From an uncultured Clostridia bacterium (GTDB lineage Bacteria > Bacillota > Clostridia > Saccharofermentanales > DTU023), in contig CAMJYM010000002.1 of assembly GCA_946220865.1 (NCBI GenBank), forward strand, positions 1 through 64,000: a DNA stretch of 64,000 nucleotides, read 5' to 3'. A program made the translations under genes and the position numbers. The first letter of the stretch is position 1. The number at the start of each line of letters is the position of its first letter. The notes below the pieces were generated by a model that had not been told where the DNA came from, searched no databases, and saw only the letters and a list, made by a program, of their open reading frames with translations. Shown piece after piece: positions 47,549 through 54,342 of this stretch.

Positions 47549-48922
47549 CTACTCTCCCGTGCTTTTCGCTGTGGCCTTAAGCTTGTTCATCTGTTCAAGC
47601 TTCGCCAAAAGTGTACCTTTATCTTCTTCACTCAAGCTTGCCCATTTTGCCACAATTCCGAGTCTATGGGCAAGTTCCTCCAGATCTCTGGTCGCTGCTT
47701 CAGCCAGGCGAGATCCGTCACTGCCATTATGCATGAGGTCAAAGAGGGTACTGCGCATCATCTTGGCAGCGCTGGGGAACATGACAGTAAATTCACTGCC
47801 CCGGGTCAGGGTCGAGCTGACGCTGATCGTCCCCTGATGCAGCTCCACAAGTTCGCGAACGATAGCCAGGCCCAGGCCTCGCCCTCCATTATGGCGTGAA
47901 CGGGAGTCATCGACGCGATAAAAACGTTCGAAGATATGCTTCTGATCTTCTTCTGAAATGCCACACCCATCGTCTTTAACCTTGACGTAGACTTCGTCCC
48001 GCAGACAGCCGACATAGACCTGGATTTCACCCATCTCCCGCCCATATTTAATGGCGTTCGAGATAAGATTGACGACAATGCGGTCAAGCTGCGTGCGGTC
48101 AGCATAAACTGGCGGCACCTGAGAAACCACGTGGCAAGTCATGCGAATTTTTTTGGGCTTGGTCTGGTCCTGCATACGCTCCACAATCAGCTTGATGAGC
48201 CTGGCAAAGTCCAGCGCCTCGACATGCAGACTCCGGTTGATGCTGTTTTCGTCCAGGCTGGAAAGAAGGTAGAGATCATCGATCAATTTCTCCATCAGGA
48301 TGGAGTCGTCATAAATTTTGCTGACATCTTTTTTGATCTGAGCAGGTGTTTTCTCCGCAATACCCCAGTCAATGAGCGATTCAGAATAAGATTTTATCGT
48401 GGTGAGCGGCGTCCGCAGCTCGTGGGAAACGTTAGATACAAATTCCTTACGCTGCCGCTCCTCGCCAAATTGGCGCGTAACATCGCGCAGCATGGCAATA
48501 TGGCTGTCGGCTGCCGATTGTTTTTCGCGCACGGCAAGAACTTTAAGATAAATCATGTTGCGGCCTTCGCGCAAAATGGCATCGGCACCGGACTTACCAA
48601 GGAAAAGTTGGGAGCGCAGGCTATTTTCCTCACCATAGCGATCGAGAAACTGAAGAAAATCCTGAGGGATATCTGACAAAAGCTCATGAGCGGCAGTATT
48701 TGAAATCGCCAGCTGATCCTTTTGATCATAGTAGAGTACACCCAGATCAATGGAAGAAAGAATCATCTTCGCCTGGCCTTCCTGTCGGGTCAGGCTCTGA
48801 TTTTTTTCCGCCAGCTCTTGCTCCATTTGACGGCTTACATGTTTAATTTCATTTTTGCAGAGAAACCAGGCCAGAATGGAGACCACCGCAAAACTGGCCA
48901 GGACCGCGATTACAATTTCCAT
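47549..48922 (-). CDS. walK: Sensor histidine kinase, WalK-like
   Basis: Partner of WalR; the pair controls cell-wall turnover in Bacillota. The 457-residue kinase has one membrane segment (residues ~3-22), a short coiled linker, a PAS domain (~50-120), the HisKA domain with the phospho-His in SNVSHELRTPLTTIKSYSESL-like sequence near residue 166, and an HATPase with NLISNAIKYG, VKDDGCGISEED and GRGLGLAIVRELV. It lacks the large extracellular sensor and HAMP domain of Bacillus WalK, like the streptococcal type. A ~60-residue Ala/Glu-rich tail follows. It begins five bases after walR. Confidence 0.92.
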   Translation of the reverse strand: MEIVIAVLASFAVVSILAWFLCKNEIKHVSRQMEQELAEKNQSLTRQEGQAKMILSSIDLGVLYYDQKDQLAISNTAAHELLSDIPQDFLQFLDRYGEENSLRSQLFLGKSGADAILREGRNMIYLKVLAVREKQSAADSHIAMLRDVTRQFGEERQRKEFVSNVSHELRTPLTTIKSYSESLIDWGIAEKTPAQIKKDVSKIYDDSILMEKLIDDLYLLSSLDENSINRSLHVEALDFARLIKLIVERMQDQTKPKKIRMTCHVVSQVPPVYADRTQLDRIVVNLISNAIKYGREMGEIQVYVGCLRDEVYVKVKDDGCGISEEDQKHIFERFYRVDDSRSRHNGGRGLGLAIVRELVELHQGTISVSSTLTRGSEFTVMFPSAAKMMRSTLFDLMHNGSDGSRLAEAATRDLEELAHRLGIVAKWASLSEEDKGTLLAKLEQMNKLKATAKSTGE

Positions 48923-48927
48923 GCGGA

Positions 48928-49632
48928 CTAGGCCTCAGCACAATCCTTATTGAAGTAGTAGCCCACACCGCGTTTCGTCAGGAGATAGCGGTAGTTGTTC
49001 TGATCAGGTTCAACCTTTTCGCGCGTGCGGCGAACAGTCACATCCACCGTGCGGACATCGCCGTAATATTCGTAGCCCCAGACTTTTTCCAACAGCGTCT
49101 CGCGCGAAAAAACCTGACCGGCATAACGAGCCAGAAAGCGCAGCAGCTCAAATTCACGCAGGGTCAGAGGGAGTGTCTCACCCCCGCGGGTCACTTCATA
49201 GGCTTCCTGATCGATGACCAGGTCACCAAAGACCAACTGGTGATCATCGCTATGATCCGTTTCCGCATAATTGATGCGGCGAATTTGCGCCTTGACGCGC
49301 GCCATGACCTCACGCACACTGAAGGGCTTCGTAATGTAGTCGTCTGCTCCAAGTTCCAGGCCAAGAACCTTGTCGATTTCTTCCGACTTCGCCGTCAGCA
49401 TGATAATGGGAACAGAACTATGCAGGCGGACTTTGCGGCAAACATCAAAGCCATCCATCCCAGGCAGCATACAGTCCAGTAAAATCAGATCAGGATTCTC
49501 ATTCAGGGCCAGCTGCAGGGCCTGATGACCATCATAGGCGGCAATGACCTCGTAACCATTACGTTCCAGATTCGCAGTCAGAATATCGACAATATTACTC
49601 TCATCATCGACAACCAAAACTTTTGCAGCCAT
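48928..49632 (-). CDS. walR: OmpR-family response regulator, WalR-like
   Basis: A 234-residue response regulator. The receiver domain has the acidic pair VVDDESN, the phospho-acceptor Asp in DLILLDCMLPGMDG near residue 54, and ITKPFSVREVMARV. The C-terminal winged helix has LTLREFELLRFLARYAG and the DVRTVDVTVRRTREKVE recognition helix typical of WalR/PhoB. The ATG has AAGGAGG and an upstream leader of ~165 bases. A TACAAT on the minus strand near 49799 may be its -10 box. Confidence 0.94.
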   Translation of the reverse strand: MAAKVLVVDDESNIVDILTANLERNGYEVIAAYDGHQALQLALNENPDLILLDCMLPGMDGFDVCRKVRLHSSVPIIMLTAKSEEIDKVLGLELGADDYITKPFSVREVMARVKAQIRRINYAETDHSDDHQLVFGDLVIDQEAYEVTRGGETLPLTLREFELLRFLARYAGQVFSRETLLEKVWGYEYYGDVRTVDVTVRRTREKVEPDQNNYRYLLTKRGVGYYFNKDCAEA

Positions 49633-49830
49633 GAACAGCCTCCTTGACTTTCCTCACTTCAATAACACTCGCGCTGCTGCGCAGATTTCTGCCCCTCAGC
49701 CTGACTCAAAACAGACTCCCATCCATGCGTGGGCTTCTGCCCCTACGGAGACTCCTGCCTTCCGGGGCTTGTTAAGGGCAGGTCTTCAAACTTCATCTAT
49801 TGTAACATAAGCTGCACAGGCTTCGCTCAC

Positions 49831-49859
49831 TTTACTCACGGCATAAATTCAACTACAAT
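49831..49859 (+). promoter_or_regulatory. Promoter of tRNA-Arg
   Basis: TTTACT, a 17-base spacer and TACAAT (49854-49859). The expected start point is a few bases before the tRNA 5' end. Confidence 0.6.
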
Positions 49860-49872
49860 ACAAAAGCGCCTT

Positions 49873-49947
49873 GCCCCAGTGGCCTAATGGATAAGGCAGC
49901 AGTTTCCGGAGCTGCTGATACGGGTTCAATTCCTGTCTGGGGCGCCA
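49873..49947 (+). tRNA. tRNA-Arg (anticodon CCG)
   Basis: The full cloverleaf can be drawn: acceptor GCCCCAG / CTGGGGC, D-arm GGCC / GGC, anticodon stem GCAGT / GCTGC with loop TTCCGGA (anticodon CCG, reading CGG), T-loop GGTTCAATTCC, discriminator G and encoded CCA. It stands alone with its own promoter and terminator. Confidence 0.93.
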
Positions 49948-49950
49948 GCG

Positions 49951-49986
49951 AGGTCTCCTCACAGCAGTGTAGGAGACCTTTTTTTC
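49951..49986 (+). terminator. Terminator of tRNA-Arg
   Basis: Perfect 9-bp arms AGGTCTCCT / AGGAGACCT with an 11-base loop, followed directly by a run of T's. Confidence 0.9.
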
Positions 49987-50103
49987 TTCTTGATAAGCAC
50001 ATCCTTACGCTCATGAAATGCACATTTCCAAACGTATCAAAGCAACACATTAGACTCATAAAAGGAAATCTTCCTGCTCATCACAGCAAATCACAAGGTA
50101 ACG

Positions 50104-50325
50104 ATGAAGCTCCGCGGACTTGTCCTCTGTGTCATCGTTCATGTCCCGGCTTTCGGCCTCTTCGGCTATGCTTTGATGCGCTGTCTGAATGATCTGGCCG
50201 GGCACGGTTGCAAGCGACTCGAACTGAAAATCTATGCCGCTGGGCATCATGAAATTTTTAATGAAAGTCAAACAAAAGCAGGGGTTTAGCAGAATATTCT
50301 GAGCTGGTGTGGGTCGCTGCTTTAA
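50104..50325 (+). pseudogene. Decayed, internally deleted copy of the alpha/beta hydrolase at 39377
   Basis: The frame reads LRGLVLCVIVHVPAFG then LFGYALMRCLNDLAGHGC, KRLELKIYAAGHHEIFNES. The intact hydrolase has LAGLILCGTVHVPSFG near residue 150 and LFGYAPKRCHKDLERHGC, QQLKLKIYEEGRHEIFNES near residue 250. About 85 residues between the two blocks are gone, joined at a short CTTCGG-type repeat present at both sites in the intact gene. A stop replaces a Tyr codon near the end, after which QNILSWC still matches QDILSFC. No start region or nucleophile remains, so it is not functional. Confidence 0.82.
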
Positions 50326-50915
50326 TCGGTCCATTGGGCCAGCTCCGCCTCGACGGAGTCTTCTGTCTCCTGCATGGCCGTCAGCGTTTTCTCAAAGAGT
50401 TCACTGAGCTCCCAGCCCAGCTGTTCGGCTCCCCGGCTGATCGTCGGCCGATCGCAGCCCGCGGCAAAGGACTTGTCCTTGAATTTTTTCTTGACGCTCT
50501 TCACGTCCATATCCTTTGTACTTTTGGAAGGACGGACAAGCGAGGCAGACCAGATCAGACCGGTGAGCTCATCGACGGCAAAAAGGACTTTTTCCATCTC
50601 TTTTTCCGGCTTCACATCGCTGCAGGAGCCGTAGCCATGAGAAACCACGGCATGAATCAGCTCGTCGGAGTAGCCCTTCTCCTGGAGGATTTCCCGGGCT
50701 TTCTGACAGTGCTGCTCAGGGAACTTTTCAAAATCAATATCGTGCAGGATGCCCGCCTGTTCCCAAAACTTAGCTTCATTTTCATATCCCAGCTTTTTCG
50801 CCAGATTCGACATGACAGCTCCAACCGTCAGGGCATGACGTAAATGAAAGGGATCCTGATTGTATTCGCGCAAATCCGCGATGACTTCGTCTCGGCTTTT
50901 CATCATTTCCTGCAC
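50322..50915 (-). CDS. HD-domain protein (putative phosphohydrolase)
   Basis: A 197-residue protein with the HD-domain pattern: His in FHLRHALTVGAVM, the His-Asp pair in AGILHDIDFEKFP near residue 59, and a later His in HAVVSHGYGSCSDV, with Asp in FAVDELTGLI. Many HD proteins hydrolyse nucleotides or cyclic dinucleotides; this small type is uncharacterised. The C-terminal ~50 residues are charged and helical. I use the GTG at 50915 preceded by AAGGAAA; ATGs at 50906 and 50903 are alternatives. Its 3' end abuts the hydrolase ghost. Confidence 0.82.
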   Translation of the reverse strand: MQEMMKSRDEVIADLREYNQDPFHLRHALTVGAVMSNLAKKLGYENEAKFWEQAGILHDIDFEKFPEQHCQKAREILQEKGYSDELIHAVVSHGYGSCSDVKPEKEMEKVLFAVDELTGLIWSASLVRPSKSTKDMDVKSVKKKFKDKSFAAGCDRPTISRGAEQLGWELSELFEKTLTAMQETEDSVEAELAQWTD

Positions 50916-51368
50916 TTCGCTTTCCTTGATTTGATTTTATTGTATCATTTCCGGAAACTAAGCATGAATCACGTTCAAAGCTGAATATCCGGCAGAATTG
51001 GTATGTCATAGTCGAAAGATCAATAAATCGGATTCGAGGGTGTGGACAAAATTTTAAGGTGTGGAGGTTTTACCCGATTGAGGACCAACCTCAGTGCCGT
51101 AAAGCTCGGCTGGATGCCTGCTTTAGTTTCGGATTTTTAGAATTTCAAACAAAATTTCGATTAGTGGATGGTTAGTCTTGGCAAACTAAGACCCAGATCA
51201 TTCATTACCCACCCACTACTGGAGAACTTGCACGCCAAACCATCCACTACTGGGATTCTTGCACAAGGGCCCATCCATTAGTCGCTAAGTTGCATTAAAT
51301 TCAGAAAAACCAAAGGAAAACCACCCATTACTCGAAACGTTGCACGAAAAAGGGTAGCTACCTGGCGC
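50916..51368. other. Gene-free interval with repeats
   Basis: No protein gene is supported. It holds paired GGTGTGGA words at 51039-51046 and 51058-51065, then five copies of a degenerate 25-nt sequence (listed separately). The pattern resembles worn ends of a mobile element rather than a regulatory region, but no transposase fragment is seen. Confidence 0.5.
51147..51345. repeat. Cluster of five degenerate 25-nt repeats (four direct, one inverted)
   Basis: Direct copies at 51209-51233, 51240-51264, 51271-51295 and 51321-51345 share the pattern CCAYCCAYTASTN then six or seven variable bases and TTGCAC/T. The first three are exactly 31 bases apart; the fourth is offset by 50. An inverted copy lies at 51147-51171. 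Copies differ at several positions and the gaps are only 6-25 bases, so this is not a CRISPR array. IS21-type elements carry multiple repeats at their ends, so a relic IS end is one explanation; a multi-site protein-binding region is another. Confidence 0.7.
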
Positions 51369-51395
51369 AAAAAAGGACGTCCCTGAGGACGTCCT
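51369..51395 (-). terminator. Intrinsic terminator of rpmB
   Basis: Minus strand AGGACGTCC / GGACGTCCT with a short loop, followed by TTTTTT. A second hairpin (CGCAGCG / CGCTGCG, about 51420-51446) lies between it and the rpmB stop. Confidence 0.85.
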
Positions 51396-51456
51396 GAATT
51401 TCTGCCTTAAAACTGTGAGGCGCAGCGCTAAGAAGCGCAACGCTGCGAGCTGCAGT

Positions 51457-51654
51457 TTACGCGCGTTTTACCGCACCGGAACGGAGGCAGCGAGTGCAGA
51501 CATGCATCGTCTGAGGAACTCCATCGACCAGCACACGGACACGCTTGACATTGGCTTTCTGCTCCACTTTCGCGCGGCGTGAAATCTGAGAACGAGTGAT
51601 GCGAATCTTTCTGCCAAAAAACATATCCTTTTCGCAAATATCACATTTGGCCAT
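51457..51654 (-). CDS. rpmB: 50S ribosomal protein L28
   Basis: A 65-residue ribosomal protein. It opens MAKCDICEKDMFFGRKI and ends MHVCTRCLRSGAVKRA, with the two CxxC pairs that bind zinc (C+ form of L28). The central part (TRSQISRRAKVEQKANVKR) is basic and differs from the usual SHSHRRTNR-like stretch. The ATG has AGGAGGTGG upstream. It is a single-gene transcript, usual for rpmB. Confidence 0.95.
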   Translation of the reverse strand: MAKCDICEKDMFFGRKIRITRSQISRRAKVEQKANVKRVRVLVDGVPQTMHVCTRCLRSGAVKRA

Positions 51655-51694
51655 TATTTCCACCTCCTGTTAGTTTTTCAAATCAGCGTTCATT

Positions 51695-51723
51695 AAGATA
51701 TCACAACTCAGCGAAGCGTGCAA
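51695..51723 (-). promoter_or_regulatory. Candidate promoter of rpmB
   Basis: Minus strand TTGCAC (51718-51723), 17 bases, TATCTT (51695-51700), about 40 bases before the rpmB start. Matches are partial. Confidence 0.45.
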
Positions 51724-51866
51724 GTGCGATTTTAAGAACGCGGGCACTTTATGCTTCAATGGAGTACCCCTGACAAACAGACATCTGGCTCAGATGGTAT
51801 ATTGCTGTTTGTGCTCAAAATGAAATCTAGTATAGCGATCTCTAAATGAATAGGCACTAAGATTTC

Positions 51867-51895
51867 GTCAAATACCTGATATTCAGGCATTTGAC
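51867..51895. repeat. Perfect long stem-loop downstream of relE
   Basis: GTCAAAT and CCTGA pair exactly with TCAGG and ATTTGAC around a TAT loop, with one A-C mismatch between the two blocks. It lies 37 bases after the relE stop. The minus-strand side is not T-rich, so it may be a symmetric protein site or a mini-element end as well as a terminator. Confidence 0.55.
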
Positions 51896-51931
51896 AAAAA
51901 TATAATATCTAGCTAATTAAAAACAAAAATA

Positions 51932-52204
51932 CTAATTCTCGTAAATCTCTCTGCGATGACCAACAGCGAGGGCCAGGATGATGAGTTTGTCATCATCAAT
52001 GATGCAAATAAGGCGATAATCACCTATGCGATACCTCCACTGCCCCTTTCTATTGCCGGCCAGAGCTTTACCCAGTAAACGCGGGTTCGCTGTCTCCGTT
52101 AGATTCTTCTCAATCCAGCCTCGCAAAATTCTTTGAGTATATTTGTCACATTTTCTAAATTCTTTTTTAAACCGTTCCGTGACCTCAAGCCTGTATTTCT
52201 GCAT
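51932..52204 (-). CDS. RelE/ParE-family toxin
   Basis: A 90-residue protein of the RelE superfamily, which includes ribosome-dependent mRNA interferases. MQKYRLEVTERFKKEFRKCD, the WRYRIGDYRLICIIDDDKLIILALAVGHRREIY block and the Arg/Tyr-rich active face are typical. Tandem GTG-ATG starts occur; I use the ATG at 52204 with GGAGAGA. It overlaps the antitoxin end by 20 bases. Confidence 0.9.
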   Translation of the reverse strand: MQKYRLEVTERFKKEFRKCDKYTQRILRGWIEKNLTETANPRLLGKALAGNRKGQWRYRIGDYRLICIIDDDKLIILALAVGHRREIYEN

Positions 52205-52418
52205 CACACTCTCTCCAGAAATCAGCTATTGAGGTCGATTTGCAGCCACTTTCAACATAGTCCTGATAGGCTTCATCGGCCAGTACAAGATCATACTCAT
52301 CCTCAATGCGTTCAAACAAAGCGCGCTTAAAGGCTTCACCCAGAGAAATTGCATGAAGCCTTGCATAACTTTCTGCAAGAGCTTTTTCTTCCTCTGTTAA
52401 ACGAATGGAAAAGGCCAT
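52185..52418 (-). CDS. RelB/ribbon-helix-helix type antitoxin
   Basis: A 77-residue partner of the RelE-type toxin. The N-terminus MAFSIRLTEEEKALAESYAR is a ribbon-helix-helix DNA-binding domain, followed by an acidic tail (EDEYDLVLADEAYQDYVESG) that would wrap the toxin. The frame is open to 52448, but the ATG at 52418 with AAGGAGGGG is the evident start. It heads the operon with its own strong promoter. Confidence 0.9.
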   Translation of the reverse strand: MAFSIRLTEEEKALAESYARLHAISLGEAFKRALFERIEDEYDLVLADEAYQDYVESGCKSTSIADFWRECDAEIQA

Positions 52419-52446
52419 AACGCACCCCTCCTTCCTGCTGTAGTTC

Positions 52447-52475
52447 ATTGTACTGCACCGTATATAAACTGTCCA
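52447..52475 (-). promoter_or_regulatory. Promoter of the RelBE-type operon
   Basis: Minus strand TGGACA (52470-52475), a 17-base spacer and TACAAT (52447-52452), 29 bases before the antitoxin start. Confidence 0.65.
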
Positions 52476-52510
52476 CTTACCTGCCTCCGAGCAGTGAAAC
52501 CTTCTCTCGT

Positions 52511-53902
52511 TTATCGAACAGGCGATACTGTGTGGCTTCCGATATTCACGGGAGACTGACTCTGGAACAGGGCGTGCTCTCTCGTTTCCATTTTTTCTTC
52601 GCGCAGAATCTTCAGCGTTCCCCCCTCGCTGCTCAGCAGGTAGCTTATCAAACCATTGGGCAGAGGGCCTATTCCCGTTTTAACTTCACGTCCGTCGATA
52701 CGGACGAGGTGTTCCTCATAAACCGATATAAAAACAAAGGGGCCGAAGCGTTTGACCTCCATATCCTGATAACGGTGCAGCAACATTTCCGGATAATAAG
52801 GTGCTTCTGACGCTACGCTGGCCTCAGGGCATTTCTCATGTTCGCGTTGAAGCAAATAGCTCAGTCCCTTCCAAGTGCTCGACTCCTTTTGCACGAAGGT
52901 CGTTAATTGAGAAAGGTCACTCTCAGGATTTTGCAGCATTTTTTCCAATGTCGAGTGGTAGGACAACAGAAAATCTTGTATTTTGTCACGTTCGTCCTTC
53001 TGTGTGACGGGAATAACGCCTTGATCCTCCTTAAGCATGAAACCATTCTGCCGGAAATAATCTTTCATCTGGCTGCGGGAAGTCTTATAAAAGAACGACT
53101 CAAAGGTTTCGCGCTGCTCCTGGGAAAGGCTCGCAAAAAGCTTCTCCATGTGATCTTTGAAGGAATCCGAAGTGGAGACCGGCGCTTCTTCATCCGCCTG
53201 CATCTCACAAATTTTCAACTGCCCCTGTCGCAGCTCCAGCTCGTAGTGCTTATAACCGCTCCTCAGGAGCGGATATTCGGGATAGGCATAGATCCCATTT
53301 TTCAGGGCATAGGCCTTGACCTCCTGAGGCCAGGAGGCCAGGTCATGCTCTTCAAAGACATCGGCTGTAATGCGATTCTCAGACCTTTCAATGTGCCATT
53401 TTTTATACAAACTGCCCTGGAATTCCACCAGGTCCGCATCGACAAGTTCGGGATGCTCAAACAGCTGGCATTTCGTGCGCAACACATCATCCAGCAACAC
53501 ATTCTGCATGATGCGCATTTTTTCGTCCTCCAAATCCAGATAGCGGCCTATCTCCTCTTCGCTGACGTCCAGCTCATTTGTCATGAGGACCACGCTGCGA
53601 TGAAACGAACGAATAAAATCTTTGACCTCTTCATCCGTCACATCATCAAGGGGCCGAACACTGGTCACCGGGCTTCCGGAGCACGCGCCGCTGGCTAACC
53701 CGGCAGAAGCAACGTGCTGCTTGCCGCCATTAGTAAGCCTGAGAGCCGAAGTTTCAGTTCGTTCAGCAGAAGAGCCACCGTTTCGGCCATCGCTACCCGC
53801 CGAAGCAAAACAATCTCCTGCCTTCCCCTGGAGCGCAATAATGAGAATAAAGCAGCACAGGAGCAAGACAGCAACTTTCAGAAAATCCTTATGAACATTC
53901 AT
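52511..53902 (-). CDS. Exported or membrane-anchored protein of unknown function
   Basis: I do not recognise this 463-residue protein. A hydrophobic segment at residues ~8-26 (VAVLLLCCFILIIALQ) could be a signal peptide or anchor; two cysteines sit inside it but without a clean lipobox. A Ser/Gly-rich linker follows to ~residue 85. The rest is acidic, mostly helical and probably outside the membrane, with two similar SFHRSV/SYHSTLEKM helices (about residues 100 and 315) that may mark a repeated domain. The second of two tandem ATGs is best spaced from AAGGGGG. A broken duplicate of its 3' end lies upstream at 54154. Confidence 0.7.
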   Translation of the reverse strand: MNVHKDFLKVAVLLLCCFILIIALQGKAGDCFASAGSDGRNGGSSAERTETSALRLTNGGKQHVASAGLASGACSGSPVTSVRPLDDVTDEEVKDFIRSFHRSVVLMTNELDVSEEEIGRYLDLEDEKMRIMQNVLLDDVLRTKCQLFEHPELVDADLVEFQGSLYKKWHIERSENRITADVFEEHDLASWPQEVKAYALKNGIYAYPEYPLLRSGYKHYELELRQGQLKICEMQADEEAPVSTSDSFKDHMEKLFASLSQEQRETFESFFYKTSRSQMKDYFRQNGFMLKEDQGVIPVTQKDERDKIQDFLLSYHSTLEKMLQNPESDLSQLTTFVQKESSTWKGLSYLLQREHEKCPEASVASEAPYYPEMLLHRYQDMEVKRFGPFVFISVYEEHLVRIDGREVKTGIGPLPNGLISYLLSSEGGTLKILREEKMETREHALFQSQSPVNIGSHTVSPVR

Positions 53903-53971
53903 CATAAGCCCCCTTGTGTTTTGATTCCCTCAAAACTTCCATGGCCGAGCCACGCTGGCGCAAAAACAGCT

Positions 53972-54046
53972 TTAACTAAAGATCCGTTCAAAGCTCAGGA
54001 GAAGCGCTTCAAGTTTTTGCGCTTCCTCAAGGCTTAAGTTGCCCAT
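53972..54046 (-). CDS. Possible 24-residue small protein
   Basis: The frame reads MGNLSLEEAQKLEALLLSF then ERIFS, an amphipathic helix. AAGGAAG lies just before the ATG, a little close. It is 70 bases upstream of the 463-residue protein gene on the same strand. It could be a small partner, a leader peptide or chance; nothing confirms it. Confidence 0.3.
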   Translation of the reverse strand: MGNLSLEEAQKLEALLLSFERIFS

Positions 54047-54153
54047 GGTCTTCCTTCTTATTTTCTACACATGTTCTGCAAAGTTTATCTTCTGATATTT
54101 TAACGCATCATTAAGTAGATCAGGTAACTTTCGTCGTTTTAATCTCTCTACGG

Positions 54154-54304
54154 ACAGGCGATGCTGATGGGCTTCCGATATTCACGGGCGACTGACTCTG
54201 AAACAGGGCGTGCTCTCTCGTTTCCATTTTTTCTTCGCGCAGAATTTTCAGCGTTCTCCCCCTCACTGCTCAGCAGGTAGTTCATCAAGCCATTGGGCAG
54301 AGGG
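54154..54304 (-). pseudogene. Decayed 3' fragment duplicating the end of the 463-residue protein gene
   Basis: This 151-base stretch matches 52518-52667 at most positions, including long identical runs encoding the last ~50 residues of the intact gene. One extra base after the G-run shifts the frame. Similarity stops at both ends. It lies directly 3' of fbpC and 5' of the intact gene on the same strand, as expected if two tandem copies existed and most of one was deleted. Confidence 0.85.
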
Positions 54305-54342
54305 ACACATGGTAAAAATCTATAGAGGCTATATGGTCTTGC

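Larger units (their letters stand above)
53903..54342. other. Interval between the unknown protein and fbpC
   Basis: About 440 bases. It holds a possible 24-codon ORF (53972-54046) and a decayed duplicate of the 3' end of the neighbouring gene (54154-54304), listed separately. The AT-rich part around 54060-54150 is the likely promoter region of the unknown gene, without clear hexamers. Confidence 0.5.

Noticed and set aside
51209..51345. CRISPR array
   Set aside because: Repeats are too diverged, gaps are 6-25 bases and uneven, one copy is inverted, and no cas gene is present.
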